Shown piece after piece: positions 7,200 to 14,045 of a stretch of 20,110 nt of DNA (positions are counted from its first letter, which is position 1; every line of letters begins with the position of its first letter). The stretch spans positions 1 to 20,110 of the forward strand of contig CAZARE010000150.1 in assembly GCA_964487455.1 (NCBI GenBank), read 5' to 3'. A model generated the notes under the pieces. It was not told the DNA's origin and did no database searches. It saw only the letters and a list, made by a program, of their open reading frames with translations. A program made the position numbers and the translations under genes. This DNA comes from DASWJZ01 sp964487455. GTDB lineage: Bacteria > Pseudomonadota > Alphaproteobacteria > Rhizobiales > Afifellaceae.

Positions 7200-8510
7200 A
7201 TGACCACCGAGACGCCGACGGAGCCCAATCCGGTACGCGCCGCCTGGCGCGACGTGGAACGGAGCTTCGCGGGTTCGGAGCCCCTCGAACTGACGATCCT
7301 GATGCCGTGCCTCGACGAGGCGGAGACCATCGGAATCTGCATCGACAAGGCGCGGGCGTTCCTGTGGCGGACCGGCATCGAAGGGGAGGTCTTGGTTGCC
7401 GACAACGGCTCGACAGACGGCAGCCAGAGCATCGCGCGGGAGCGCGGCGCGCGCGTCCTTCCCGTGCCGAGCCGCGGATACGGAGCGGCGCTGATCGCCG
7501 GCATCGATGCCGCGCGGGGCCGCTTCGTCATCATGGGCGACGCCGACGATTCCTATGATTTCGCCAATCTCGACGCGTTCGTGGAGAAGCTGTGCGCGGG
7601 ATACGACGTGGTGATGGGCAACCGCTTTCGCGGCGGCATTGCCGAGGCCGCCATGCCGCCGCTGCACCGCTACCTCGGCAACCCGGTGCTGTCCTTCGTC
7701 GGGCGGCTGTTCTTCCGCAGCCCGATCGGCGATTTCCATTGCGGGCTGCGCGGCTTCTCGCGCGACGCCGTACTCGCCCTCGACCTCGATGCGCCGGGCA
7801 TGGAGTTCGCCTCCGAACTGGTCGTGAAGGCGACGCTTGCCGGGTGCCGCATCACCGAGGTGCCGACGACGCTTTCGCGCGACGGACGCTCGCGGCCTCC
7901 GCATCTGCGCAGCTGGCGCGACGGCTGGCGGCACTTGAAGCTCTTGCTGGCGTTCGCGCCGCACTGGCTGTTCCTCTATCCGGGCGGCGCGCTTGCCTGC
8001 ATGGGAGCGCTCATCGTGGCGGCGCTCATCCCCGGCCCGCTGAGCCTCGCGGACGTGACGCTCGACAGCGCCACGCTGCTCCTCGCCGTCGCCGCGGTCC
8101 TCGTCGGGACGCAGCTCGTCCTCTTCTATGTCGTGGCGAAATGCGCTGCCGTGACCGCCGGACTGCTGCCGAAGAGCGCGCGCTTCGATCGGATGAATGC
8201 GGCGATCAGCGTGGACCGGTTCTGTCTTGCCGGCGGCGGACTGTTTCTCGCCGGGCTGCTCGTCGCGATCCTGGCGGTGCTGCGCTGGATCGCGGCCGGC
8301 CTCGGCGACCTCGACGCCGGCGTGAACATCCGCTTTGCGGCCGTGGCGACGCTCCTGATGGCGCTCGGGGTGCAGAGTGTCACCGCCGGGTTCCTGGTCG
8401 CACTCGTGCGGACGCGGAAGCGGTTTGGCGCAAGCGAGAGGCCAGAGACGGACGCACGCGGGACAGCTGCTGAGAACGAGACGCGCGACCGGTCCGACGA
8501 GGCGGCGTAG
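7200..8510 (+). CDS. Family 2 glycosyltransferase with C-terminal membrane domain
   Basis: The protein has 436 residues. The cytoplasmic GT2 domain occupies about 28-265: LTILMPCLDEAETIG starts the Rossmann-like fold, DNGSTDGS (Asp68) and GDADDSYDF (Asp114-Asp117) give the nucleotide-sugar and metal sites, and GNRFRGGI with GDFHCGLRGF are typical of dolichyl- or undecaprenyl-phosphate sugar synthases. Four hydrophobic segments follow (about 262-282, 295-325, 345-368 and 378-402), then a charged tail. Such enzymes transfer a sugar from a nucleotide donor to polyprenyl phosphate for use at the outer face of the membrane. The donor sugar cannot be told. The ATG at 7200 has GGGAG 7 bases upstream. 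It is convergent with the c-di-GMP gene, 29 bases away, with no operon partner on its strand. Confidence 0.9.
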   Translation: MTTETPTEPNPVRAAWRDVERSFAGSEPLELTILMPCLDEAETIGICIDKARAFLWRTGIEGEVLVADNGSTDGSQSIARERGARVLPVPSRGYGAALIAGIDAARGRFVIMGDADDSYDFANLDAFVEKLCAGYDVVMGNRFRGGIAEAAMPPLHRYLGNPVLSFVGRLFFRSPIGDFHCGLRGFSRDAVLALDLDAPGMEFASELVVKATLAGCRITEVPTTLSRDGRSRPPHLRSWRDGWRHLKLLLAFAPHWLFLYPGGALACMGALIVAALIPGPLSLADVTLDSATLLLAVAAVLVGTQLVLFYVVAKCAAVTAGLLPKSARFDRMNAAISVDRFCLAGGGLFLAGLLVAILAVLRWIAAGLGDLDAGVNIRFAAVATLLMALGVQSVTAGFLVALVRTRKRFGASERPETDARGTAAENETRDRSDEAA

Positions 8511-8539
8511 GCCGGGTCGGCCGCGGGGCAGCGCTGCGG

Positions 8540-10780
8540 TCAGCCGCCGACGGCGCGCCTGCGGTCGTCCAGCATGGGCAGGCTGATCTGCACGTCGGAG
8601 GCAAGCGCCGGGCTGCCGTAGAAATAGCCCTGCCCGTAGTCGCAGCCCATCAGCTTGAGGACGGCGTCGACCTCCGGCCCTTCGACGCCTTCGGCCACCG
8701 CTTTCATGCCAAGCCCGCGGGCCATGTCGATGACCGTTTTCACGATGGTCCTGTTCGCGTCCATCGACGCCGATGAGCCCACGAAGGAGGCGTCGATCTT
8801 CAGGATATCCACGGGGAATTGGCGAAGGTGCGTGAGGGACGCGTATCCGGTGCCGAAATCGTCGAGCGCGATGCGCACGCCGGCGTCGTGCAAGGCGCCG
8901 ATGCGGCGGGCGATGCTCTCCGATCCGCGGCCGAGCAGCACGCTCTCGGTGATCTCGAGAACGATCTGCGAGGGGCTCACCCCATGCGTCGAGAGCGAAT
9001 CGAAAAGCCGGTCGGCGAATTCCACGTCGCGCAGCTGCCCGATCGATGCGTTGAGACCGAGCCGACCCGCCGCGAGCCCATCCCGCCGCCAGCTCGCGAA
9101 CTGCTGGATGGCGATGTCGCGGGCGCAGTCGGAGAGAAGACGGCCGAGGCTGGGCTCCTCCAGCGCCGCGAGGAACGCGCTCGCGGGGAGCAGGCCGCGC
9201 TGCGGATGGTTCCATCTGACCAGCGCCTCCATCCCGGCAATGGTCCCATCGCGCATGTTGACGATCGGCTGGTACGCCACGGTGAACTGGTGGGCGCTCA
9301 AGCCGGCGCGTACCTCGCGCAACAAGGTTGTACGGCTTTCGGCCTCGTCGCCGATCTCGTTCTTGTAGAACTGGAAGCCTTCGCCGCCCGCCCGCTTTAC
9401 GGAGTAGAGGGCAGCGTCGGCGCGTTTCATGAGCGTCGGCGCGTCCGTCGCGTCATTCGGGAAAAGGGCGATCCCGACGGAGGCGCCTACCTCCATCGAA
9501 TGGCCGAGATAGGGCACGGAGGCGGTCGCGGCTTCGAGCATCAGCCTTGCCACGCTGGCGATCTCCACGAGCGTTCTGTCGCCGCGCAGCAGCATGCCGA
9601 ACTCGTCGCCGCCGAGCCGGCCGATAATGTCCCCGCCGCGGAGGCAGGATGTCAGCCGCCGCGCCATCACCGTGAGGAGCCGGTCGCCGGCGTCGTGGCC
9701 GAGCATGTCGTTGATTTCCTTGAAGCCGTCGAGGTCGAGGAGCAGCAAGGCCGCTTTGTGCGCGGGGGTGGTCTCGCTCAGGCAGGCTTCGACCGCATGC
9801 ATGAACGTGTTGCGGTTGGGGATGCTGGTCAGTCCATCCGTGGCGGCGACCCGCGTGAGCTCGGCTTCGATCTCGCGGCGTGCCGTGACATCCTGAACGG
9901 TCCCGAAGACGCGGTGCTGGGCCGCATCCTTCTGCCCCAACACCCGAAGCCAGCGGATTCCGTTGGACCTCGTCTCGATCGGCACTTCGATCTCGAAGCT
10001 CTTTCCGGTCTTGGCCGCCATCTCCACGGCCTCCCGCACCGTCCCTCTGTGCTCGTAGACGACCAGGCGCGCGGCTGCTTGGAGATCGAGTCGGCGGCCG
10101 CGGTCCACATCGAGGATGTCGTAGACTTCGTCGCTCCAGGTGGCGGTGTTCTCTGCTAGATCGACCTCCCAGCCGCCGATGCGCGCCATGCGGTAGACCT
10201 GCCGCGAAACCTTGTCCTTGTGGGCAAGCTCGCGGCTGAGCGCGAGCAGCTGCCGGTTGCGATCGCGTCCCCGCTCGAGCTCTTCCGCCAGCCGGTCCGG
10301 AAGGCCGTGGCGCTGGATCTGGTCGCAGGCATCCTCGGCCAGGAGTTGCAGCAATCTCCGTTCCTCCTCGTTGAAACGGCGCGGCCGATCGCTCATCACG
10401 CACAGCGTGCCGAGCCGGAAGCCCGGCTCGATCGCGAGCGGTGCCCCGGCGTAGAAGCGCACGTTCGGAGGACAGATCACGAGGGGAATTTCGGCGAAGC
10501 GCGCATCCAGCGTCGCGTCCTCGACGACGAGGATGGAATCGGAGCGGATGGTGTGGTCGCAGAACGCGCCCCCGCGCGGGGTTTCGGCGAAGGGCAGTCC
10601 GCACCGCGCCTTGAACCATTGGCGCTCTGCGTCGATCAGCGACACCGCTGCGATCGGCACGTCGAACGCGCGCCGGGCAATTTCGGCGATGCGGTCAAAC
10701 CGCGGATCCGGTACGGTATCCAGGATCGCGAGCGCGGCCAGGCGCTGCAGCCGCTCCGCCTCGGAGATCGTTGCTTGCAT
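8540..10780 (-). CDS. GAF-PAS-GGDEF-EAL cyclic-di-GMP signalling protein
   Basis: The protein has 746 residues without a membrane segment. Domains in order: GAF (about 20-160, with RCGLPFAETPRGGAFCDHTI), PAS with PAC (about 190-300), GGDEF (about 305-465) and EAL (about 475-735). The cyclase motif GGDEF (390-394) is intact, and RGGD at 381-384 is a canonical product-inhibition I-site. The EAL domain keeps EAL at 518-520, LEITES, DDFGTGYASL, LKIDASF and AVAEGVE, so phosphodiesterase activity is also expected. A dual-function enzyme switched by a soluble ligand or redox signal at GAF or PAS is likely; which activity dominates cannot be read. The ATG at 10780 is preceded by CAGGGG. The gene stands alone, convergent with the glycosyltransferase gene. 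Confidence 0.95.
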   Translation of the reverse strand: MQATISEAERLQRLAALAILDTVPDPRFDRIAEIARRAFDVPIAAVSLIDAERQWFKARCGLPFAETPRGGAFCDHTIRSDSILVVEDATLDARFAEIPLVICPPNVRFYAGAPLAIEPGFRLGTLCVMSDRPRRFNEEERRLLQLLAEDACDQIQRHGLPDRLAEELERGRDRNRQLLALSRELAHKDKVSRQVYRMARIGGWEVDLAENTATWSDEVYDILDVDRGRRLDLQAAARLVVYEHRGTVREAVEMAAKTGKSFEIEVPIETRSNGIRWLRVLGQKDAAQHRVFGTVQDVTARREIEAELTRVAATDGLTSIPNRNTFMHAVEACLSETTPAHKAALLLLDLDGFKEINDMLGHDAGDRLLTVMARRLTSCLRGGDIIGRLGGDEFGMLLRGDRTLVEIASVARLMLEAATASVPYLGHSMEVGASVGIALFPNDATDAPTLMKRADAALYSVKRAGGEGFQFYKNEIGDEAESRTTLLREVRAGLSAHQFTVAYQPIVNMRDGTIAGMEALVRWNHPQRGLLPASAFLAALEEPSLGRLLSDCARDIAIQQFASWRRDGLAAGRLGLNASIGQLRDVEFADRLFDSLSTHGVSPSQIVLEITESVLLGRGSESIARRIGALHDAGVRIALDDFGTGYASLTHLRQFPVDILKIDASFVGSSASMDANRTIVKTVIDMARGLGMKAVAEGVEGPEVDAVLKLMGCDYGQGYFYGSPALASDVQISLPMLDDRRRAVGG

Positions 10781-10871
10781 GGGGCCCCTGCGTCTGGCGG
10801 GCCCACGTTAGACGGAATGCGTCAATACAATCTTACGATGCATACGGGTCGGCTGCGCCGCCCGCGCGGAC

Positions 10872-10900
10872 GCCTGTAGCCCGGCGGGGCGGCTACAGGC
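10872..10900 (-). terminator. Perfect 10-bp stem-loop overlapping the terC-family stop codon
   Basis: GCCTGTAGCC and GGCTACAGGC flank a 9-base loop. The TAG stop of the TerC-family gene (10895-10893) lies in the stem, so this hairpin forms at the very end of that message. There is no U-run on either side, so it is a GC-only terminator, an RNA-stability hairpin, or a degenerate relative of the GTAGCCCGG repeat (nine bases are shared with its head). Confidence 0.5.
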
Positions 10901-11552
10901 CGGCCGCGATCGCCTCCTCGATCTCCCAGCCGCCTTCCCAGATCATCCTCAGAGCCACGTAGAGAATGATGACAAGCCCTACATAGGCGATCCAGCGGAA
11001 GCGTTGCAGCAGGCGCGCGATGAACGTGGCGGCGATCCCCATCAGCGCGATGGACAGCGCAAGGCCGAAGACCAGCACCACCGGATGGTCGCGCGCCGCG
11101 CCGGCAACGGCGAGGACGTTGTCCAGCGACATGGAAACGTCGGCGATTACGATCTGCACCGCGGCCTGCTTGAGGGACTTGCGCGGCGCCCCGCCGGCGA
11201 TCGTGCCGTCGGCGTTGAGATCCGCTCCAGCGAGCGCTTCGCTTGCCGCCTCGCTCTCCGCCACGGTCGTGCGGAGCTCGCGCCACATCTTCCAGCAAAC
11301 CCAGAGGAGGAGGATACCGCCGGCGAGCAGGAGCCCGACCATGGCGAGGAGCCAAACCGTGATGCTGGCGAAGAATATTCGGAGCCCGGTGGCGGCGGCG
11401 ATACCGATTATGATCGCCTTGTTGCGTTGATCGGGCGGCAAGCCGGAGGCAGCGAGCCCGATCACGATGGCATTGTCGCCGGCGAGCACCAGGTCGATCA
11501 AAATGACCTGGAAGAAGGCCGTCAGCGCTTCCGGCGTGATTAGCTCGGTCAT
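10893..11552 (-). CDS. TerC-family integral membrane protein, YjbE subgroup
   Basis: The protein has 219 residues with about six to seven membrane spans. LVLAGDNAIVIGLAASGL near the N-terminus and IVIADVSMSLDNVLAVAGAA in the middle are the paired TerC motifs; the Asp and Asn residues are thought to coordinate metal. An acidic cytoplasmic loop (around residues 105-130, ending in GGAPRKSLKQA) separates the halves. The YjbE/TerC group is linked to manganese export or metal loading of exported proteins. The start was set at the ATG at 11552, because MTELITPEALTAFFQ matches family N-termini; an in-frame GTG at 11633 would add 27 low-complexity residues. The ribosome site is weak (GACGGG). No manganese riboswitch could be recognised in the leader. 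Confidence 0.88.
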   Translation of the reverse strand: MTELITPEALTAFFQVILIDLVLAGDNAIVIGLAASGLPPDQRNKAIIIGIAAATGLRIFFASITVWLLAMVGLLLAGGILLLWVCWKMWRELRTTVAESEAASEALAGADLNADGTIAGGAPRKSLKQAAVQIVIADVSMSLDNVLAVAGAARDHPVVLVFGLALSIALMGIAATFIARLLQRFRWIAYVGLVIILYVALRMIWEGGWEIEEAIAAGL

Positions 11553-11700
11553 GCGGAACCCGTCACGTGGTGAACGTGCTGCCGCGGCTGCTGTCTTCCT
11601 TCGGGAACCGGCTGGGGAGAACGGCTGGGCCACAGCAACGTGTCCAGTCCGACATCACAGCGGATCGAACGCTGCCAGAGGGGCCCGGCCTGGTAGGCGC

Positions 11701-11729
11701 TATGTATCCGAATCGATCGCCGTACTCAA
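11701..11729 (-). promoter_or_regulatory. Candidate sigma-70 promoter for the TerC-family gene
   Basis: On the minus strand TTGAGT (11729-11724) is separated by 17 bases from TACATA (11706-11701). The match is 4 of 6 at -35 and 3 of 6 at -10. Transcription would start near 11694, giving a leader of about 140 bases before the ATG at 11552. This leader contains a CAGCG/CGCTG hairpin and a CACGT/ACGTG hairpin close to the start codon. The spacing is good but the match is modest, so this is only a candidate. Confidence 0.3.
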
Positions 11730-11743
11730 GATGGCGCCGTGGC

Positions 11744-12466
11744 CTATTCCGGCGGCGTCTGCAGCAGGCGCCGCGTCGTTCCCTCGAGCACAAGGCAGGT
11801 CAGATGCCCGGTGAAGACCGCGCCTGTGTCGATGTTGATGCGATTCTTCCGGATGTCGGGCTCAACCACCGGCGTATGGCCGTGCACGACGATCCGGCCG
11901 AAATCGGCCTCGGAGCTGAGGAACGGCTCCCTGATCCAGAGCAGGTCGTGAGGATCCTGTTCCGACAGCGGTCGGCGCGGGTCGATCCCGGCGTGCACGA
12001 ACAGGTAGCTGCCGAACTCCACGGTGTGGGGGAGGGCGGCGAGGAACTCGGTGTGGCGCGGAGGGATGGCCTCCGCGCAGGCGGCGTGCATCGCCTCGAG
12101 CGAAGCCGGCAAATCCGTCACTCCATAAGACGCAAGCGTCGCATCCGCGCCGTTGAACAGCCAGTTCGCCAGCTTGGAAGGGTCGGCGAGCGCCTCCAGC
12201 ATCATGTCCTCGTGGTTGCCCATGAGACAGATGCGCTCGGCGCCGAGCGGGGGCGTCTCAATCAGCCAATCGACCACCTCGCGCGACTGCGGCCCGCGGT
12301 CGATGTAGTCGCCGATGAAGATTTCGATCGCTCGCGCCGGAGGCGAGGCGGCAAGGTCCGCTTTGATCTTCCCCGCCGTCGCTTCGAGCAGGTCGAATCG
12401 TCCGTGCACATCGCCGATCGCGTAAATGCGAAGGTTTTCCGGCAGGGTCGGCATGGTGGACGGCAT
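11744..12466 (-). CDS. PPP-family metallophosphoesterase (protein phosphatase or ApaH-like)
   Basis: The protein has 240 residues and all hallmark motifs of the calcineurin-like PPP superfamily: GDVHG (18-22), GDYIDRG (52-58), GNHED (83-87), a downstream HAG and HGHT, which together build the two-metal site. Length and the WIREPFL segment before HGHT fit bacterial serine/threonine phosphatases of the PrpA/PrpB kind and diadenosine tetraphosphatase relatives; sequence alone does not settle between them. It is cytoplasmic, without a signal peptide. Two ATGs are possible, 12466 (MPSTMPTLP) and 12454 (MPTLP); neither has a clear Shine-Dalgarno. It lies 39 bases downstream of the GST gene and 191 bases upstream of the TerC-family gene on the same strand, so an operon with the GST is possible. 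Confidence 0.88.
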   Translation of the reverse strand: MPSTMPTLPENLRIYAIGDVHGRFDLLEATAGKIKADLAASPPARAIEIFIGDYIDRGPQSREVVDWLIETPPLGAERICLMGNHEDMMLEALADPSKLANWLFNGADATLASYGVTDLPASLEAMHAACAEAIPPRHTEFLAALPHTVEFGSYLFVHAGIDPRRPLSEQDPHDLLWIREPFLSSEADFGRIVVHGHTPVVEPDIRKNRINIDTGAVFTGHLTCLVLEGTTRRLLQTPPE

Positions 12467-12505
12467 GGTCGGCGCGTCTGATGCGGCGTCGCGCGGAACG
12501 CCGGG

Positions 12506-13135
12506 TTACGGCATGGGAATGTCGCTGACGTGTTTCGGTACGTGGTAGCCTTTCTGCACGGCGGGTCGCGCAGCGATGTCCAGATACCAGCGTTTCACGT
12601 TGGGAAAGTCGTTCAGGTCGATCTCCTGCCATTCGAAACGCGAGATCCACGGCCAGGTTGCGACATCGGCGATCGAATAGTCGTCGACGATGAAGTCGCG
12701 TCCTTCGAGCCGGCGGTCGAGCACGCCGTAGAGGCGGCGCGCCTCATTGCTGAAGCGCTCCTCGGCATAGGGCGCCTTTCCCTTGTTGTAGTGGACGAAG
12801 TGATGCACCTGGCCGAGAAACGGCCCGATCCCGCCCATCTGCCACATGAGCCATTCGATGACGCGATAGCGCGGCTCGCCTTCCTTCGGCAGGAAGCGGC
12901 CGTGCTTGTCTGCGAGGTAGATGAGGATGGCGCCGGATTCCATCAAAGTGAGGCCGTCGTCGCGGTCGACAATCGCCGGGATCTTGTTGTTCGGCGATAT
13001 TTTCAGGAACTCGGGGTCGAATTGGTCTTCCTTGCCGATGTCGACCGCATGCGCCTTATAGGCGAGGCCGAGCTCCTCGAGGAAGATGGAAACCTTGCGG
13101 CCGTTGGGCGTGGTCCAGGTATAGAGATCGATCAT
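12506..13135 (-). CDS. yfcG: YfcG-like glutathione S-transferase (GSH-dependent disulfide-bond oxidoreductase)
   Basis: The protein has 209 residues. The thioredoxin-like N-terminal domain (about 1-85) begins MIDLYTWTTPNGRKVSIFLE and contains SPNNKIPAIVD and MESGAILIYLADK, the glutathione-binding cis-Pro and Glu-Ser elements. The alpha-helical domain has GQVHHFVHYNKG and YSIADVATWPW. Thr9 and Asn11 occupy the TPNG position typical of YfcG/Ure2-like GSTs, which reduce disulfides using glutathione and lack a classical catalytic Tyr, Ser or Cys. The similarity to E. coli YfcG is strong throughout. The ATG at 13135 follows closely on GGATGAGG. It is divergent from the exporter operon, with a 198-base shared upstream region. 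The C-terminus is shorter than in E. coli. Confidence 0.92.
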   Translation of the reverse strand: MIDLYTWTTPNGRKVSIFLEELGLAYKAHAVDIGKEDQFDPEFLKISPNNKIPAIVDRDDGLTLMESGAILIYLADKHGRFLPKEGEPRYRVIEWLMWQMGGIGPFLGQVHHFVHYNKGKAPYAEERFSNEARRLYGVLDRRLEGRDFIVDDYSIADVATWPWISRFEWQEIDLNDFPNVKRWYLDIAARPAVQKGYHVPKHVSDIPMP

Positions 13136-13275
13136 GGCCTCATCCGTCGCGTGAAGGGAAAGCGGCGCTCCGCCCGAGGGACATGCCGTTAGCGACGGCG
13201 CCTTGCAAGGCCGTTCGCCTCAAGACTGGCCGCCGGCGCGGCGAAGCGGGCCGTACGCGCCGCTCGACTTGTCTC

Positions 13276-13300
13276 ATTGCGTCCGCCTCGCATACGCAAT
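13276..13300. promoter_or_regulatory. Perfect 7-11-7 dyad upstream of the exporter operon
   Basis: ATTGCGT and ACGCAAT flank an 11-base spacer, 33 bases before the ATG of the ATPase gene and 140 bases upstream of the divergent GST gene. The arm centres are 18 bases apart. A weak -35-like TTGTCT lies just before it (13269-13274), but no good -10 follows. The arrangement suits a dimeric repressor or activator site. No regulator gene is adjacent in the window. Confidence 0.45.
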
Positions 13301-13333
13301 ACCTCCGCACGAACGCGTCCTCCCGGAAAGCGC

Positions 13334-14041
13334 ATGCACGAGCCCCTTTTTACCGTCAGCGGACTGACCAAGCTCTACAAGACGGGCGACGTGACGGTGC
13401 ATGCGTTGCGGGGCGTGGATGCCGTTCTCTATGAAGGCGAGCTGGTTGTGATGCTCGGCCCTTCGGGCAGCGGCAAGTCGACGTTCCTCAACATTCTGGG
13501 CGGGCTCGATTCCGCCACCTCGGGCTCTGTGAAGTTCCGTGACGAGGAGCTCACGCGTCTCTCGGACCGGTCGCTCACGCTCTATCGGCGCGAACATGTC
13601 GGCTTCGTATTCCAATTCTACAACCTCGTCCCGAGCTTGACGGCCAAGGAGAACGTGGCGCTGGTCACGGAGATATCCAAACGTCCCATGGCGCCGGAGG
13701 ACGCACTGGCGATCGTGGGGCTGAAGGAGCGCCTCGATCACTTCCCGGCCCAGCTCTCCGGCGGCGAGCAGCAGCGCGTGGCCATTGCCCGCGCCATCGC
13801 CAAGCGGCCCGAGATCCTGCTCTGCGACGAGCCGACCGGCGCGCTCGATTCCAAGACCGGCGTGCTGGTGCTGTCGGCGCTGACGGCGGTCAACGCGGAG
13901 CTCGGAACGTCGACGGCGCTCATCACCCATAACGCCGCGATCCAGAAGATCGCCCACCGCGTCCTCTTCTTCTCCGACGGACGCATTGCCCAGTCGGTCG
14001 AGAACGCCGAGCAGGTCGCGCCCACGGAGGTCGAATGGTGA
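13334..14041 (+). CDS. ABC transporter ATP-binding protein (MacB/LolD/DevA type)
   Basis: The protein has 235 residues. It has Walker A GPSGSGKST (42-50), Q-loop FQFYNLVPSLTAKENV, signature LSGGEQQRVAIARAIA (from 141), Walker B ILLCDEPTGALD (Asp165) and switch histidine in ALITHN. The DEPTGALDSKTG form and the FNLVPxLTAxENV-like stretch are typical of ATPases that drive FtsX-fold mechanotransmission transporters. The start is the ATG at 13334 (MHEPLFTVSG), with GGAAAG just upstream; an in-frame TTG at 13277 would add 19 Arg-rich residues and is rejected. The permease gene begins 5 bases after the TGA, so it is the first gene of a three-gene operon. Confidence 0.95.
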   Translation: MHEPLFTVSGLTKLYKTGDVTVHALRGVDAVLYEGELVVMLGPSGSGKSTFLNILGGLDSATSGSVKFRDEELTRLSDRSLTLYRREHVGFVFQFYNLVPSLTAKENVALVTEISKRPMAPEDALAIVGLKERLDHFPAQLSGGEQQRVAIARAIAKRPEILLCDEPTGALDSKTGVLVLSALTAVNAELGTSTALITHNAAIQKIAHRVLFFSDGRIAQSVENAEQVAPTEVEW

Positions 14042-14045
14042 GGTA

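Noticed and set aside
6989..7534. Upstream extension of the zinc-ribbon gene to a 243-residue protein
   Set aside because: The extra part runs through the divergent glycosyltransferase gene and has shadow-like composition. The GTG at 6988 has its own ribosome site.
8511..8539. Bidirectional terminator between the convergent glycosyltransferase and GGDEF-EAL genes
   Set aside because: Short GC-rich palindromes exist (GGCCG/CGGCC, GCAGCGCTGC) but no U-run follows on either strand, and such pairs are common at this base composition.
7143..9215. 690-codon open frame on the minus strand across the glycosyltransferase and the EAL region
   Set aside because: It overlaps two well-supported genes and has low-complexity Arg/Ala/Gly composition without motifs.
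8819..10159. 446-codon plus-strand frame opposite the GGDEF-EAL gene
   Set aside because: It is a reverse-complement shadow of conserved catalytic motifs, with no domain of its own.
11553..11743. yybP-ykoY manganese riboswitch upstream of the TerC-family gene
   Set aside because: This was looked for because YjbE/TerC genes often carry one, but the conserved GGGGAGUAG-type core was not found on the minus strand. A covariance-model scan would settle it.
12500..12512. Possible degenerate repeat head at the GST stop codon (CGTAACCCGG on the minus strand)
   Set aside because: Only the first ten bases resemble the interspersed repeat and no matching tail follows.
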